A stretch of DNA of 45,486 nucleotides from assembly GCF_036906915.1 (NCBI RefSeq), contig NZ_JBAKHX010000065.1, positions 1 to 45,486 of the forward strand, written 5' to 3'. Every line of letters begins with the position of its first letter. The first letter of the stretch is position 1. The DNA is from Phytohabitans sp036906915 (lineage in GTDB: Bacteria; Actinomycetota; Actinomycetes; Mycobacteriales; Micromonosporaceae). The position numbers and the translations under genes were made by a program. Below the pieces are notes generated by a model. The model saw only the letters and a list, made by a program, of their open reading frames with translations, ran no database searches and was not told the DNA's origin. Below, piece after piece: positions 15,109 through 23,428 of the stretch.

Positions 15109-15960
15109 CTAGGAACGACGACGAGGTGGGCGGATGCCGCGGTACTCCCAATCGCCGCCGAGCGCGGTGGAGAGCACCTCTTCGGACGCGGTCGGCTGGG
15201 CTCCGCAGTCGTCGCGGACCGGCGTGGGACCGGTGACGATGTGGTTGGTCAGGGTGCCGAGGCCCTCGACCTCGACCTCGACGGTGTCGCCGGGTTGCAC
15301 CGGGCGGGAGTTGGCGGGCGTGCCGGACAGCAGGACGTCGCCCGGGTACAGGGTGATGGTGCGGGCGATGTCGGCGACCAGGTAGTGCATGTCCCAGGTC
15401 ATCTCGTCGGTGGATCCGTCCTGTACGACGGTGCCGTTGACGTACGTGCGCAGCCGCTTGCCCCGAAAGTCCCAGCCGGTGACGAGGCCCGGCCCGAGCG
15501 GGCAGAGCGTGTCGGAGCCCTTGACCCGCAGCATCGAGCCGGCGTCGGTGTCGCGAAAGTCGTGCAGCCCGTAGTCGTTGGCGATGGTGTACCCGGCGAT
15601 GTAGTCGGCGGCGTCATCGGGCGCGACGTTGCGGCAGGTACGCCCGATGACGATGGCGATCTCGCCCTCGTAGTTGAGGTACTGGCAGCCCTCGGGGCGC
15701 ACGATGGCGCCGCCGTGGGCGTTGAGCGACGAGGTGGGCTTGTGGAAGTACGTGGGTGCGGATGGCAGCGTGGTCTGGAATTCCTCGACCCGGCTGCGGT
15801 GGTTCAGATGCACCGCCACGATCTTGGTGGGCGCGACCGGTGGCAGGTGCACAGCGTCTTCGATCTTGACTCGGCGGCCGTCACCGGCCACCAGCTCCGC
15901 GCCGTCACGCACCACCTCGACCGTGGCGCCGTCCAGCACGATCCTGCGGTACTCGATCAC
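15109..15960 (-). CDS. Fumarylacetoacetate hydrolase-family protein, HpaG/HpcE-like
   Basis: 283 residues. The metal-binding motif is YEGE (Glu98, Glu100), with a conserved Asp129 in IANDYGLHD and DVLLSGTPANS towards the end. The family includes the isomerase/decarboxylase of the homoprotocatechuate pathway, which acts on the ring-cleavage product after aldehyde oxidation. Its neighbours (extradiol dioxygenase 1 bp upstream, HpaE-like dehydrogenase before that) support that role rather than a tyrosine-pathway fumarylacetoacetase. The hydratase and aldolase genes of the pathway (hpaH, hpaI) are not in this window. Confidence 0.85.
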   Translation of the reverse strand: MIEYRRIVLDGATVEVVRDGAELVAGDGRRVKIEDAVHLPPVAPTKIVAVHLNHRSRVEEFQTTLPSAPTYFHKPTSSLNAHGGAIVRPEGCQYLNYEGEIAIVIGRTCRNVAPDDAADYIAGYTIANDYGLHDFRDTDAGSMLRVKGSDTLCPLGPGLVTGWDFRGKRLRTYVNGTVVQDGSTDEMTWDMHYLVADIARTITLYPGDVLLSGTPANSRPVQPGDTVEVEVEGLGTLTNHIVTGPTPVRDDCGAQPTASEEVLSTALGGDWEYRGIRPPRRRS

Positions 15961-15961
15961 G

Positions 15962-16837
15962 TCAGCTCCAGCCGTTGGCGGGTCGGTCGAACCAGATGTG
16001 CACCTGGCCGGTGCCGACGGCGTTCTCGTACTCGCTGAACAGGCGGCCGGGCGCGGTGCACCGCTGCTCGCCGAGCGCGCCGATCATCATCAGGTAGTGG
16101 CCGAACCGGGCCTCCGGCTTGACCTTCAGGAACTCCGGCATCGTGTCCAGTACCAGATCGTGCCGGCCCTGCTCGAACCAGGCGATCCGCTCGTAGTCGG
16201 CCTCGCGCGCGGCGGCGGTGAAGATGTGCCGGGGGTCGCTGGCCTCGTGGTCGCGGATCTGGCGCAGCGGCCAGAACGTGTGCGACAGCGCCCCGGACGC
16301 GACCAGCAGCACCTTGCGGTCGGTGGCGGCGATGCCGTCGGCGAGCGCCCGGCCGAGCCGCAGGTTGTCTTCGGTGTCGGCGGTCTGGCAGACCCCGATC
16401 GACATCCACCGCTTGTCCGGCACGCCCAGGTATGTCCACAGGTTCGTGGTGGCGTAGTAGATCGGCAGGTAGGGGTCGTCGATCGGGGTGATCCAGGTGC
16501 CGTGCTTGTCGGCGTGCGCCGCGATCGCGTGGGCGAGCTCGGGATCGCCGGGAAAGTCGTACGGCATCCGGCACATGCCGCGCGGCAGCTCCTCGGAGGT
16601 GAACAGGCCGGCCCTGCGGCTGTGCGCGGTGACGACGAACTCGACGGTGGTGGCCCAGTGCGAATCGAGTACCACGACCGTGTCGTAGTCGAGGGTCTCG
16701 AACACCTCGGTCCGTAGGCGCCGGAGCCCCGGTACGAGGCTGATCTCCTTGCCTTCGTTGAGCTCGCGCCGATCCGCCTCGGGCAGCACGATCGTGGGTA
16801 CGTGCGAGAGCAGGCCAGCGCCGACGACTTCACCCAT
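15962..16837 (-). CDS. hpaD: Class III extradiol dioxygenase, 3,4-dihydroxyphenylacetate 2,3-dioxygenase-like
   Basis: 291 residues. It opens a catechol ring next to the hydroxyls using Fe(II). LigB-type ligand motifs are visible: His12 in LLSHVPTI, His60 in VLDSHW, and a late Glu in the KPEARFGHYLMMIGA region. Overall order (EELPRGMCRM, SGALSHTFWPL, GTGQVHIWF at the end) resembles HpcB/HpaD of 4-hydroxyphenylacetate degraders more than protocatechuate LigB. It overlaps the dehydrogenase gene by 8 bp. The exact catechol is not certain; another substituted catechol or aminophenol would fit too. Confidence 0.85.
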   Translation of the reverse strand: MGEVVGAGLLSHVPTIVLPEADRRELNEGKEISLVPGLRRLRTEVFETLDYDTVVVLDSHWATTVEFVVTAHSRRAGLFTSEELPRGMCRMPYDFPGDPELAHAIAAHADKHGTWITPIDDPYLPIYYATTNLWTYLGVPDKRWMSIGVCQTADTEDNLRLGRALADGIAATDRKVLLVASGALSHTFWPLRQIRDHEASDPRHIFTAAAREADYERIAWFEQGRHDLVLDTMPEFLKVKPEARFGHYLMMIGALGEQRCTAPGRLFSEYENAVGTGQVHIWFDRPANGWS

Positions 16838-18278
16838 GGTCGCGCCATCCTTTCGGTGCGGTGACGGTGTTCTTGATGTCGCAGTAGAAGTCGAAGCTCC
16901 AGGTGCCGCCCTCGCGGCCGATGCCGGACTGCCGCGCGCCGCCGAACGGGGCCCGAAGGTCGCGGACGAAGAAGCAGTTGACCCAGACGGTGCCGGCGAC
17001 GAGCCGGGCGGTGACGCGGGCGGCGCGGGTGGGATCGCCGGTGACTACGACGGCGGCCAGGCCGAACCGGGTGCCGTTGGCCAGCGCCACGGCCTCGTCC
17101 TCGGTGTCGAAGGTCTGAAGGGTCAGTACCGGGCCGAAGATCTCCTCGGTGAGAGCCTCGGCGCCGGATGGGAGGTCGGCCAGGAGCGTCGGCCGGTAGT
17201 ACAGGCCACCGAGGTCGGTGTTGGGGCCGCCGCCGGCGACCACGCGGCCGCCCGCGGCGAGCGCCCGGCGCACGAACCCGTCGACGCGCGCGAGGTGGTC
17301 GGGGTGGATGTTGGGGCCGACGTCGGTGGCCTCGTCGCGCGGGTCGCCCTGGCGCAGGGCGGCGGTGCGGGCGGCCAGCCGCGCGGTGAACTCGTCCGCT
17401 ATCGCGGCGTCGACCAGCAGCCTGGTGCCGGCCAGGCAGACCTGCCCGGCGTTGTCGAACTGCTCGACCGCCAGATCCACGGCCAGGTCGAGGTCGGCGT
17501 CGGCGAACACCAGCAGTGGTGACTTGCCGCCCAGCTCGAAGCTGGTGGGTACGAGGTTGGCGGCGGCCGCGGCGGCGATGGTCCGCGCGGTCGGCACCGA
17601 GCCGGTGAAGCTGATCCGCCGCACGTCCGGGTGGGCGACCAGGGCCGCGCCGGCCTCCGCGCCGTACCCCTGGACGACGTTGAGCACGCCGGGCGGCAGC
17701 CCCGCCTCGGCGGCGATGTCGGCCAGCAGCGAGGCGGTCAGCGGCGACCACTCGGCGGGCTTGAGGATCACCGTGTTGCCGGCGGCGAGCGCCGGGGCGA
17801 CCTTCCAGGTGGCCAGCATCAGCGGCGCGTTCCACGGTGTGATGAGAACGCACGGTCCGGCGGGGTCCCAGCTGACGTGGTTGGTGTGGCCACGGGTGTC
17901 GAAGTCGTCGTGGCCCAGGCCGGTGAGCCAGTCGGCGAAGAACCGGAAGTTGTGCGCCACCCGCGGCATCACGCCGTTGCGGTGCGAGCGCAGCAGCGCG
18001 CCGTTGTCGGTGGTCTCGACGATCGCCAGCTCCGAAAGGCGTCGCTCGACGCCGTCCGCGATGCGACGCAGGAGGCGGGCCCGCTCGTCGCGGCTGGTGG
18101 CGGCCCAGCCGGGAAACGCCTCGCCTGCCGCCGCCACGGCCGCTTTCGCCTCGTCCGCTCCCCCGCGTGCGACCTCGGCGAGCAGGCTGCCGTCGATCGG
18201 CGACCGGTCGGGGAAGGTGCGCGCCGACGCGACCCGCTCACCGCCGATCCAGTGCCGGGTGTCGACTGCCACGCTCAT
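16830..18278 (-). CDS. hpaE: Aldehyde dehydrogenase, 5-carboxymethyl-2-hydroxymuconate semialdehyde type
   Basis: 482 residues, first gene of the five-gene operon. The NAD(P)-dependent fold is complete: Asn150 (ITPWN), Lys173, Glu248 (FELGGKSP) and nucleophile Cys281 (GQVCLAG). FVRDLRAPFGG near the end and TWKVAPALAAGNTVILKPAEWSPLT resemble HpaE, which oxidises the semialdehyde made by HpaD. The start at 18278 is chosen because GGGAG lies about 8 bases upstream; an in-frame ATG at 18290 is close to the operator. Expression is probably controlled by the operator at 18294-18307. Confidence 0.88.
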   Translation of the reverse strand: MSVAVDTRHWIGGERVASARTFPDRSPIDGSLLAEVARGGADEAKAAVAAAGEAFPGWAATSRDERARLLRRIADGVERRLSELAIVETTDNGALLRSHRNGVMPRVAHNFRFFADWLTGLGHDDFDTRGHTNHVSWDPAGPCVLITPWNAPLMLATWKVAPALAAGNTVILKPAEWSPLTASLLADIAAEAGLPPGVLNVVQGYGAEAGAALVAHPDVRRISFTGSVPTARTIAAAAAANLVPTSFELGGKSPLLVFADADLDLAVDLAVEQFDNAGQVCLAGTRLLVDAAIADEFTARLAARTAALRQGDPRDEATDVGPNIHPDHLARVDGFVRRALAAGGRVVAGGGPNTDLGGLYYRPTLLADLPSGAEALTEEIFGPVLTLQTFDTEDEAVALANGTRFGLAAVVVTGDPTRAARVTARLVAGTVWVNCFFVRDLRAPFGGARQSGIGREGGTWSFDFYCDIKNTVTAPKGWRDHG

Positions 18279-18293
18279 CTGGACTCCCATATC

Positions 18294-18307
18294 GTTTGGT
18301 TCCAAAT
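18294..18307 (-). promoter_or_regulatory. Island operator box 1 (before the hpaE-like operon)
   Basis: GTTTGGTTCCAAAT, a 14-bp near-palindrome of the GTTTG-N4-CAAAC family, 15 bp upstream of the hpaE-like start codon. In the direction of transcription it follows a -10-like TATGTT. Confidence 0.7.
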
Positions 18308-18342
18308 AACATAGGTGGACCACGAGGCACGGTCAAGCTACT

Positions 18343-18356
18343 GTTTGGGCTCAAAC
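18343..18356 (+). promoter_or_regulatory. Island operator box 2 (before puuC-like gene)
   Basis: GTTTGGGCTCAAAC, with perfect GTTTG and CAAAC half-sites. It ends 11 bp before the puuC-like start codon and overlaps a -10-like TACTGT. Its centre is 49 bp from that of box 1 in the same divergent promoter region. Confidence 0.75.
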
Positions 18357-18367
18357 GAGGAGGTGTC

Positions 18368-19849
18368 ATGGTCGGCTCACACGAGGATTGGCTCCGGCTG
18401 GCCGGTACCGTCAAGCCGCCGACCAGCCACTACATCGACGGCGCCGACGAGGCCGGCACCAATGGCGCCTTCGCGGTCGTGTCCCCACGCGACGGCGGCG
18501 TCGTCGCGGAAGTCTCAAACGCGGGCGTCGCGGAGGTCGACCTCGCGGTCGCCGCGGCCCGCCGGGCCTTTGACGCCGGCCCTTGGCCGCGCCTGTCGCC
18601 CGCCGAACGCGGACGCGTCCTGACCACATTCGCCGACCTCGTCGAGCGCGACAGGTCCGAGCTCGCGGTGACGATCAGCCTGGAGATGGGCAAGCCCATC
18701 TCCGAGGCCCACGACGTCGAGTTACGCGCCGTCGCCAACACCTTCCGCTGGTACGGCCAGCTCGCCGACAAGCTGACCGATGAGGTACCGCACACCGCGG
18801 CCGACGCACTCGCGCTGGTCACCCGCGAACCGGCCGGCGTGGTGGCCGCCGTGGTGCCGTGGAACTTCCCGCTCACCCTGGCGTCCTGGAAGGTCGCGCC
18901 CGCGCTGGCGGCCGGCTGCACGGTCGTGCTGAAGCCGTCCGAGCTGTCGCCGCTGTCCGCCCTCCGGCTGACCCGGCTGGCGACCGAGGCGGGCCTTCCG
19001 CCCGGCGTCTGGAACGTGGTAGCCGGCGACGGCCCCACCGCGGGACGCGCCCTCGGGCTCCACCCCGACGTGGACGTGCTCGCGTTCACCGGCTCGGCTG
19101 CGGTCGGGCGGCAGTTCCTGCGGTACGCGGCCGACTCCAACCTCAAGCGCGTATGGCTCGAACTGGGCGGCAAGTCACCCAACATCGTGCTGCCGGACGC
19201 CCCCGACCTCGACCGGGCGGCCGCCACGGCCGCGTGGGGCATCTTCTTCAACCAGGGCGAGATGTGTACCGCCCCGTCCCGGCTGCTCGTGCACCGTTCG
19301 ATCGCCGACCGGGTCACCGAAGCCGTCGTGGCACGGGCCGAGGCGCTGCGGATCGGCGACCCTCTCGACCCGGCCACCGAGATGGGCGCACTGGCCGGCG
19401 AGGCCCACCTGGCGAGGGTGCTCGACCACGTCGCCGCCGGCCGCTCCGAGGGCGCGCGGCTGCGCACCGGCGGCGACCGGTGGGGCGCGGGCGGCAGCTT
19501 CCTGCGGCCCACCGTCTTCGACCGCGTTTCCCCCGGGATGCGGCTGGCGCGCGAGGAGATCTTCGGGCCGGTGCTGTCAGTGCTGGCCTTCGACACCCTG
19601 GACGAGGCGATCCACCTGGCCAACGCCACCGAGTACGGCCTGGCCGCCGCAGTCTGGACCGCCGACCTGTCCACCGCCCACCGGGTCTCCCGCGCGCTGC
19701 GCGCCGGCACCGTGTGGGTCAACTGCTACGAGGAGGGCGACCTCAGCGTGCCCTTCGGTGGCGTCAAACAGTCCGGCCACGGCCGGGACAAGTCGGCACA
19801 CGCCCTCGACAAGTACACCGACCTGAAGACCACCTGGATCCAGCTATGA
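18368..19849 (+). CDS. puuC: PuuC-like aldehyde dehydrogenase (gamma-glutamyl-aminoaldehyde type)
   Basis: 493 residues. Catalytic residues are present: Asn166 (VPWNFPL), Lys189, Glu265 (LELGGKSP) and Cys300 (NQGEMCTA). The end, FGGVKQSGHGRDKSAHALDK followed by YTDLKTTW, is the hallmark of PuuC/gamma-glutamyl-gamma-aminobutyraldehyde dehydrogenases. In the Puu pathway it oxidises the aldehyde of a gamma-glutamylated amine to the acid. The start has GAGGAGGTG directly upstream. It overlaps the hydrolase gene by ATGA, and a glutamine-synthetase-like ligase lies 2 kb away, so the pathway context agrees. Confidence 0.9.
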   Translation: MVGSHEDWLRLAGTVKPPTSHYIDGADEAGTNGAFAVVSPRDGGVVAEVSNAGVAEVDLAVAAARRAFDAGPWPRLSPAERGRVLTTFADLVERDRSELAVTISLEMGKPISEAHDVELRAVANTFRWYGQLADKLTDEVPHTAADALALVTREPAGVVAAVVPWNFPLTLASWKVAPALAAGCTVVLKPSELSPLSALRLTRLATEAGLPPGVWNVVAGDGPTAGRALGLHPDVDVLAFTGSAAVGRQFLRYAADSNLKRVWLELGGKSPNIVLPDAPDLDRAAATAAWGIFFNQGEMCTAPSRLLVHRSIADRVTEAVVARAEALRIGDPLDPATEMGALAGEAHLARVLDHVAAGRSEGARLRTGGDRWGAGGSFLRPTVFDRVSPGMRLAREEIFGPVLSVLAFDTLDEAIHLANATEYGLAAAVWTADLSTAHRVSRALRAGTVWVNCYEEGDLSVPFGGVKQSGHGRDKSAHALDKYTDLKTTWIQL

Positions 19850-20532
19850 GGGAGCGAGCGGATACAGCGACGCGTCCTTTGGTCGCGATTCCGGCTCGCT
19901 TCGCGGCGCGCACCAACGTGTTGCGGTACCGCGCGGAGGTCGCCGCCCGCGCGCTCGTCGAGGCCGTGTACCGGGCCGGCGGCGAGCCGTGGATCATGCA
20001 CCCCGACACCGACGAGGCTGAGCGTCGACTCGCCCGGGCCGACGCGCTGCTGCTGCCCGGCGGCGGCGATGTGGCACCTCACCGGTACGGCGGCACCGCC
20101 GGCGACCACCCCCTGTACGACGTGGACGACGAACAGGACGCGTTCGACATCGCGGCGGCCCGGTACGCGATCGCGACCGGCATGCCCACGCTCGCGATCT
20201 GCCGGGGCCTTCAGATCGTCAACGTGGTGCTCGGCGGGACGCTGCGCTGGCTGGGCGAGGACCACCTGCACCTGGTACATCCGGTCGCGCTGGCAGCCGG
20301 GTCGGCGCTGGCGGCGGCGCGCGGCACGGGAAAGGTCGAGGCGTCCTGCTACCACCGCCAGTGCGTCGACCGCCTCGGTGAGGACCTCGTGCCGGTGGCG
20401 TGGGCGGCCGACGGCACGATCGAGGCAATACACCGCACCGCTCCGGGCGGCTGGCTGATGGCCGTGCAGTGGCACCCTGAGGACCTACCCGACCAGTGGC
20501 TCTTCGACGCCCTGGCCGGCGCCGCGCGCTAG
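19846..20532 (+). CDS. puuD: Gamma-glutamyl amide hydrolase, class I glutamine amidotransferase-like (PuuD family)
   Basis: 228 residues, peptidase C26 fold. Nucleophile Cys119 in AICRGLQIVN and His in AVQWHPED form the catalytic pair; LLLPGGGDVAPHRYG is the oxyanion region. It should remove the glutamate cap from a gamma-glutamyl amino acid (gamma-glutamyl-GABA in E. coli). It is coupled to the PuuC-like gene by an ATGA overlap. Its end overlaps the end of the convergent MarR gene by 4 bp, so there is no room for a terminator between them. Confidence 0.9.
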   Translation: MRERADTATRPLVAIPARFAARTNVLRYRAEVAARALVEAVYRAGGEPWIMHPDTDEAERRLARADALLLPGGGDVAPHRYGGTAGDHPLYDVDDEQDAFDIAAARYAIATGMPTLAICRGLQIVNVVLGGTLRWLGEDHLHLVHPVALAAGSALAAARGTGKVEASCYHRQCVDRLGEDLVPVAWAADGTIEAIHRTAPGGWLMAVQWHPEDLPDQWLFDALAGAAR

Positions 20533-21098
20533 GCCTTGCGGCGGCCGCCGCGGCGAGGGGTCGGTGGCGCACCCTCCAGCAGGTCCAGGCGGCGCTGCTC
20601 GCCGTTGTCTTCCAGCTGGGCCACGATCTGGCGCAGGCCGTCGGCCAGGCGCAGGCACTCGTCGGTGCCCAGCCGCGCGGTCACGAACGCCTCCTCGGCG
20701 TTGAACGCCGGGAACAGCCGGCTCATCAGCTCCTCGCCCGCCTCGGTCAGAGACAGCAACACCATCCGCCCGTCCGATGGATGGCTGGAGCGGACCACGA
20801 GCCCCCGCGACTCCAGTGTGCGGGCCACCCCGGTGAGCGTGCCCTTGGAGATGCCGGCCTCGGCCGCGACGTGCCGGGTCTCCATCTCGTCGAAGATCCA
20901 GACCACCCAGAGCACCACAAATCCGGTCCAGGTCAGCTCGGCCTCGCGTAGCACCGTGTTCTCCACGTGCTGGCGGGTGGCGGCGGCCGCCCGATAGATG
21001 TTGGAGACGGCCGCCATGGCCTCGCGGTGTAGCCGGACCGCGCCGAGCTTGGCCTGGACGGCCTTCTCGGTCTCGGTGATCGAACGGTGTCCAGTCAC
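20529..21098 (-). CDS. MarR-family regulator, candidate regulator of the island
   Basis: 189 residues. The winged helix is visible in LTWTGFVVLWVVWIFDEMET, HVAAEAGISKGTLTGVARTL and the wing SHPSDGRMVLLSLTEAG. The tail is basic (PRRGGRRKA). The GTG start 21098 has GGGAG upstream, and operator box 3 lies 42 bp upstream, as expected for autoregulation. It is the only regulator inside the island, so it is the best candidate to bind the eight GTTTG-N4-CAAAC boxes; that link is inferred. MarR ligands are often aromatic acids or amines. Confidence 0.88.
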   Translation of the reverse strand: MTGHRSITETEKAVQAKLGAVRLHREAMAAVSNIYRAAAATRQHVENTVLREAELTWTGFVVLWVVWIFDEMETRHVAAEAGISKGTLTGVARTLESRGLVVRSSHPSDGRMVLLSLTEAGEELMSRLFPAFNAEEAFVTARLGTDECLRLADGLRQIVAQLEDNGEQRRLDLLEGAPPTPRRGGRRKA

Positions 21099-21140
21099 GG
21101 CACTCCCTCGGGCGAGCGGATCCAGCCGGACAAGCGTACC

Positions 21141-21154
21141 GTTTGACTCCGAAC
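21141..21154 (-). promoter_or_regulatory. Island operator box 3 (before the MarR gene)
   Basis: GTTTGACTCCGAAC, a slightly degenerate copy. It overlaps the last base of the decarboxylase-family gene and lies 42 bp upstream of the MarR start codon, so the regulator probably controls itself. Confidence 0.6.
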
Positions 21155-21960
21155 TACTGCGCGCCCGAGGTGCCGCTCTCCAGCAAGGCCCCGCCGTTCC
21201 AGCACACGCCCACCTGCCGGTAGTACGCGCCGATCAGCTCGTCGACGCGCAGGTCGGCCAGTTCCTCGGTCGGCGCGTCCAGCAGCCGCAGCTCGGCGTC
21301 GGCCGCCCACGGCGTGCCCCCTTCGAAGGACGCGGCACCGGAGGAGACGAGCTCGTCCAGGGCGAGACCCTTGCCCGGCTCGATGGACGGCAGCCAGCGG
21401 TGATGCGCCATCGGGTGGGCGTTGACGAACCCGTTGCTGCCGGCCGGCTCGCGCAGTGTCACCACCGCCTCGGCGAGCCGGCGGTCGGCGGCCGCCAGGG
21501 TGGCGCCGAACCGCGCTCCGGCCTCGATCCGCGGCGCCGGGCCGTACGGGTGCGGGCGGGTCAGGTGGATCGAGCCGAGTTTCTTGGGGTACCCCTGATG
21601 GATGCCGCGGGCGATGGCGAAGTCCTTGTCGACCCAGATGTAGACGCCGCGGGAGAACGTGCGGCCCCGGTACGCGCACCGCACCACCGCGAAGCACTCC
21701 TTGTACTGCGCGCGCACCGGATCGAGCAGTTCCTCCCGGGATTGGGAGCAGGACTGCCAGTCCGCCCAGATCAGCGCGACCGCGCCCGGGTCGGTGTCGG
21801 CCGGCTCCAGCGGTGGAGGTAGAAGCGCCGCCACCCGGGCGGGATCGGTCCGGTACTCGATGGTCAGCAGGTCGCCGGAGTAGTGCCACGGCGGCGGTGG
21901 GACGAGCGCGGCCCGGCCGGTGGCCGTCTTGGGTGGGAAAAACCCCCGCACGCTGGACAT
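21154..21960 (-). CDS. Acetoacetate decarboxylase-family protein
   Basis: 268 residues. The family active-site lysine is expected in GYPKKLG (about residue 124), preceded by the conserved ARGIHQ. FFPPKTATGRA and GAVALIWADWQSC at the N-terminus also fit ADC-like proteins. Many members are not acetoacetate decarboxylases but act on other keto acids or as Schiff-base aldolase/dehydratases, so here it may process a ring-cleavage or keto-acid intermediate. ATG 21960 has GGAG upstream. Box 4 of the island operator lies in its leader. Confidence 0.8.
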   Translation of the reverse strand: MSSVRGFFPPKTATGRAALVPPPPWHYSGDLLTIEYRTDPARVAALLPPPLEPADTDPGAVALIWADWQSCSQSREELLDPVRAQYKECFAVVRCAYRGRTFSRGVYIWVDKDFAIARGIHQGYPKKLGSIHLTRPHPYGPAPRIEAGARFGATLAAADRRLAEAVVTLREPAGSNGFVNAHPMAHHRWLPSIEPGKGLALDELVSSGAASFEGGTPWAADAELRLLDAPTEELADLRVDELIGAYYRQVGVCWNGGALLESGTSGAQ

Positions 21961-21993
21961 ACGCTCTCCTTACAGCACCGCGTCACGCCTATC

Positions 21994-22007
21994 GTTTGGA
22001 CCCATAC
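21994..22007 (-). promoter_or_regulatory. Island operator box 4 (before the decarboxylase-family gene)
   Basis: GTTTGGACCCATAC, 33 bp upstream of the decarboxylase-family start. Read towards that gene, it carries TACCGTATGG followed by CAAACG. Its centre is 50 bp from box 5. Confidence 0.65.
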
Positions 22008-22043
22008 GGTAGGCCCTTGCCCGGCCGCCGGGCAAGACATATT

Positions 22044-22057
22044 GTTTGCACTCAAAC
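22044..22057 (+). promoter_or_regulatory. Island operator box 5 (before the ligase/P450 operon)
   Basis: GTTTGCACTCAAAC, with both half-sites perfect, 22 bp upstream of the ligase start and overlapping a -10-like TATTGT. Confidence 0.75.
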
Positions 22058-22079
22058 GAGCCGACGAACGGAGAGTGCC

Positions 22080-23417
22080 GTGAGCGTGCAGGACGTGGTC
22101 GCCGCCCTCGCCGACCAGGGCATCGACGTCGTGCGGCTGTCGTACCCGGACCTGATCGGTGTCGACCGCGGCCGCGACATCCTCCTGCATCACCTGCCCG
22201 CCGCCAGCGCCCATGGCCTGGCGTTCTGCCGCGCGGTCTACCACACCTCCCCCCGCGGCGACGTGGTCGACGTGGCCGGCGGCCTGGACGCCGGCCTGCC
22301 CGACGTCGTCGTCCGCCCCGACCTCGGCACTCTGGTCCCCCTGCCGTGGGAGCCCGGCGTCGCCTGGTGCCTCGGCGACCCGGTCGACCCCACCACCGGC
22401 CAGCCGTGCCCCGAGTCCCCCCGCGACCTGCTGCGCCGCGTTACCGCCGACCTCGCCGCGACCGGCCTGACCGCCGTCGTCGGCCCCGAACTGGAGTACT
22501 TCCTGCTCGATCGCGACGAGTCCGCGCCCGGCGGCTGGCGCCGTTACGCGGACACCGCCGGCCACGTCTATACCGTCGGCCGCAAGAGCGACCCGGACCG
22601 GCACCTGCCCCGCACGATGCGCCACCTCGACGCGCTCGGCCTCGGCATCACCACCGGCAACCGGGAGTTCGACGGCGGCCAGTTCGAGATCAACCTGACC
22701 CACTCGACGGCGCTGTCCGCCGCCGACCGCGCCTGGCGCTTCAAGGCCGCCGTCAAGGAGCTGGCGCACGCCGAGGGGCGGCTGGCCACGTTCATGGCCA
22801 AGCCATTCAACGACAGCGGCGGATCCGGGTTCCACTTGCACGTGTCCTGTGTGGACTCGGACGGCCGCAACGCCTTCGACGACCCGTCCGGACCCCAGGG
22901 CCTGTCCGAGATCGCCGGGCACGCCATCGCGGGTGTCCTCGCCCACGCCCCCGCCCTTGCTGCCCTGCTCAACCCGACCATCAACTCCTACAAGCGGTTC
23001 GGGCCCGACACCCTCGCGCCCTGGCTGGTCGACTGGGGACTGGACAACCGCAGCGCCATGCTCCGCATACCACCCGAGCGGGGCGACAGCGCCCGGTTCG
23101 AGCTGCGCCTCGGCGACGCGTCCGCCAACCCGTACCTCGCCGTCGCCGGCGTGGTGGCCGCCGTCCTGCTCGGGCTGCGCGCGCGGGCGCGGCCGCCGTC
23201 CCCTTTGCAGGGGTACGGGTACGACCGCAGCCGGGCCGCCATGCTGCCGATGAACCTGTCCGACGCCCTCGACGCGCTGGTCGCCGACACCTCACTGACC
23301 GAGGCGCTCGGCAAGGACTTCGTCACCGCGTTCGTCAGCTACAAGCGCGACGAGATCGAGCGGTTCCGCCGGTACGTCACCGACTGGGAGTTCGGCGAGT
23401 ACGCGCAGCACCTGTGA
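22080..23417 (+). CDS. Glutamine synthetase-like gamma-glutamylamine ligase (PuuA/GlnA3 type)
   Basis: 445 residues. Glutamine synthetase landmarks are present: GPELEYFLLD (metal-binding Glu), FDGGQFEINLTHS, GSGFHLHVS, NPTINSYKRF, MLRIPPERG and FELRLGDASANPYLAVAG. The N-terminal segment (VVRLSYPDLIGVDRGRDI) differs from housekeeping GlnA and recalls PuuA-type ligases, which join glutamate to an amine using ATP. Similar genes accompany P450s in morpholine/piperidine degraders and start aniline degradation. The GTG start 22080 has GGAGAG upstream. It leads the operon with the P450 and LLM genes. The amine substrate is unknown. Confidence 0.88.
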   Translation: MSVQDVVAALADQGIDVVRLSYPDLIGVDRGRDILLHHLPAASAHGLAFCRAVYHTSPRGDVVDVAGGLDAGLPDVVVRPDLGTLVPLPWEPGVAWCLGDPVDPTTGQPCPESPRDLLRRVTADLAATGLTAVVGPELEYFLLDRDESAPGGWRRYADTAGHVYTVGRKSDPDRHLPRTMRHLDALGLGITTGNREFDGGQFEINLTHSTALSAADRAWRFKAAVKELAHAEGRLATFMAKPFNDSGGSGFHLHVSCVDSDGRNAFDDPSGPQGLSEIAGHAIAGVLAHAPALAALLNPTINSYKRFGPDTLAPWLVDWGLDNRSAMLRIPPERGDSARFELRLGDASANPYLAVAGVVAAVLLGLRARARPPSPLQGYGYDRSRAAMLPMNLSDALDALVADTSLTEALGKDFVTAFVSYKRDEIERFRRYVTDWEFGEYAQHL

Positions 23418-23428
23418 GGAGAACTGGC

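Noticed and set aside
18859..20532. Alternative long frame covering the PuuC region and PuuD
   Set aside because: The first 329 residues are a shifted reading of the PuuC-like gene; PuuD homology starts only at the ATG at 19846.
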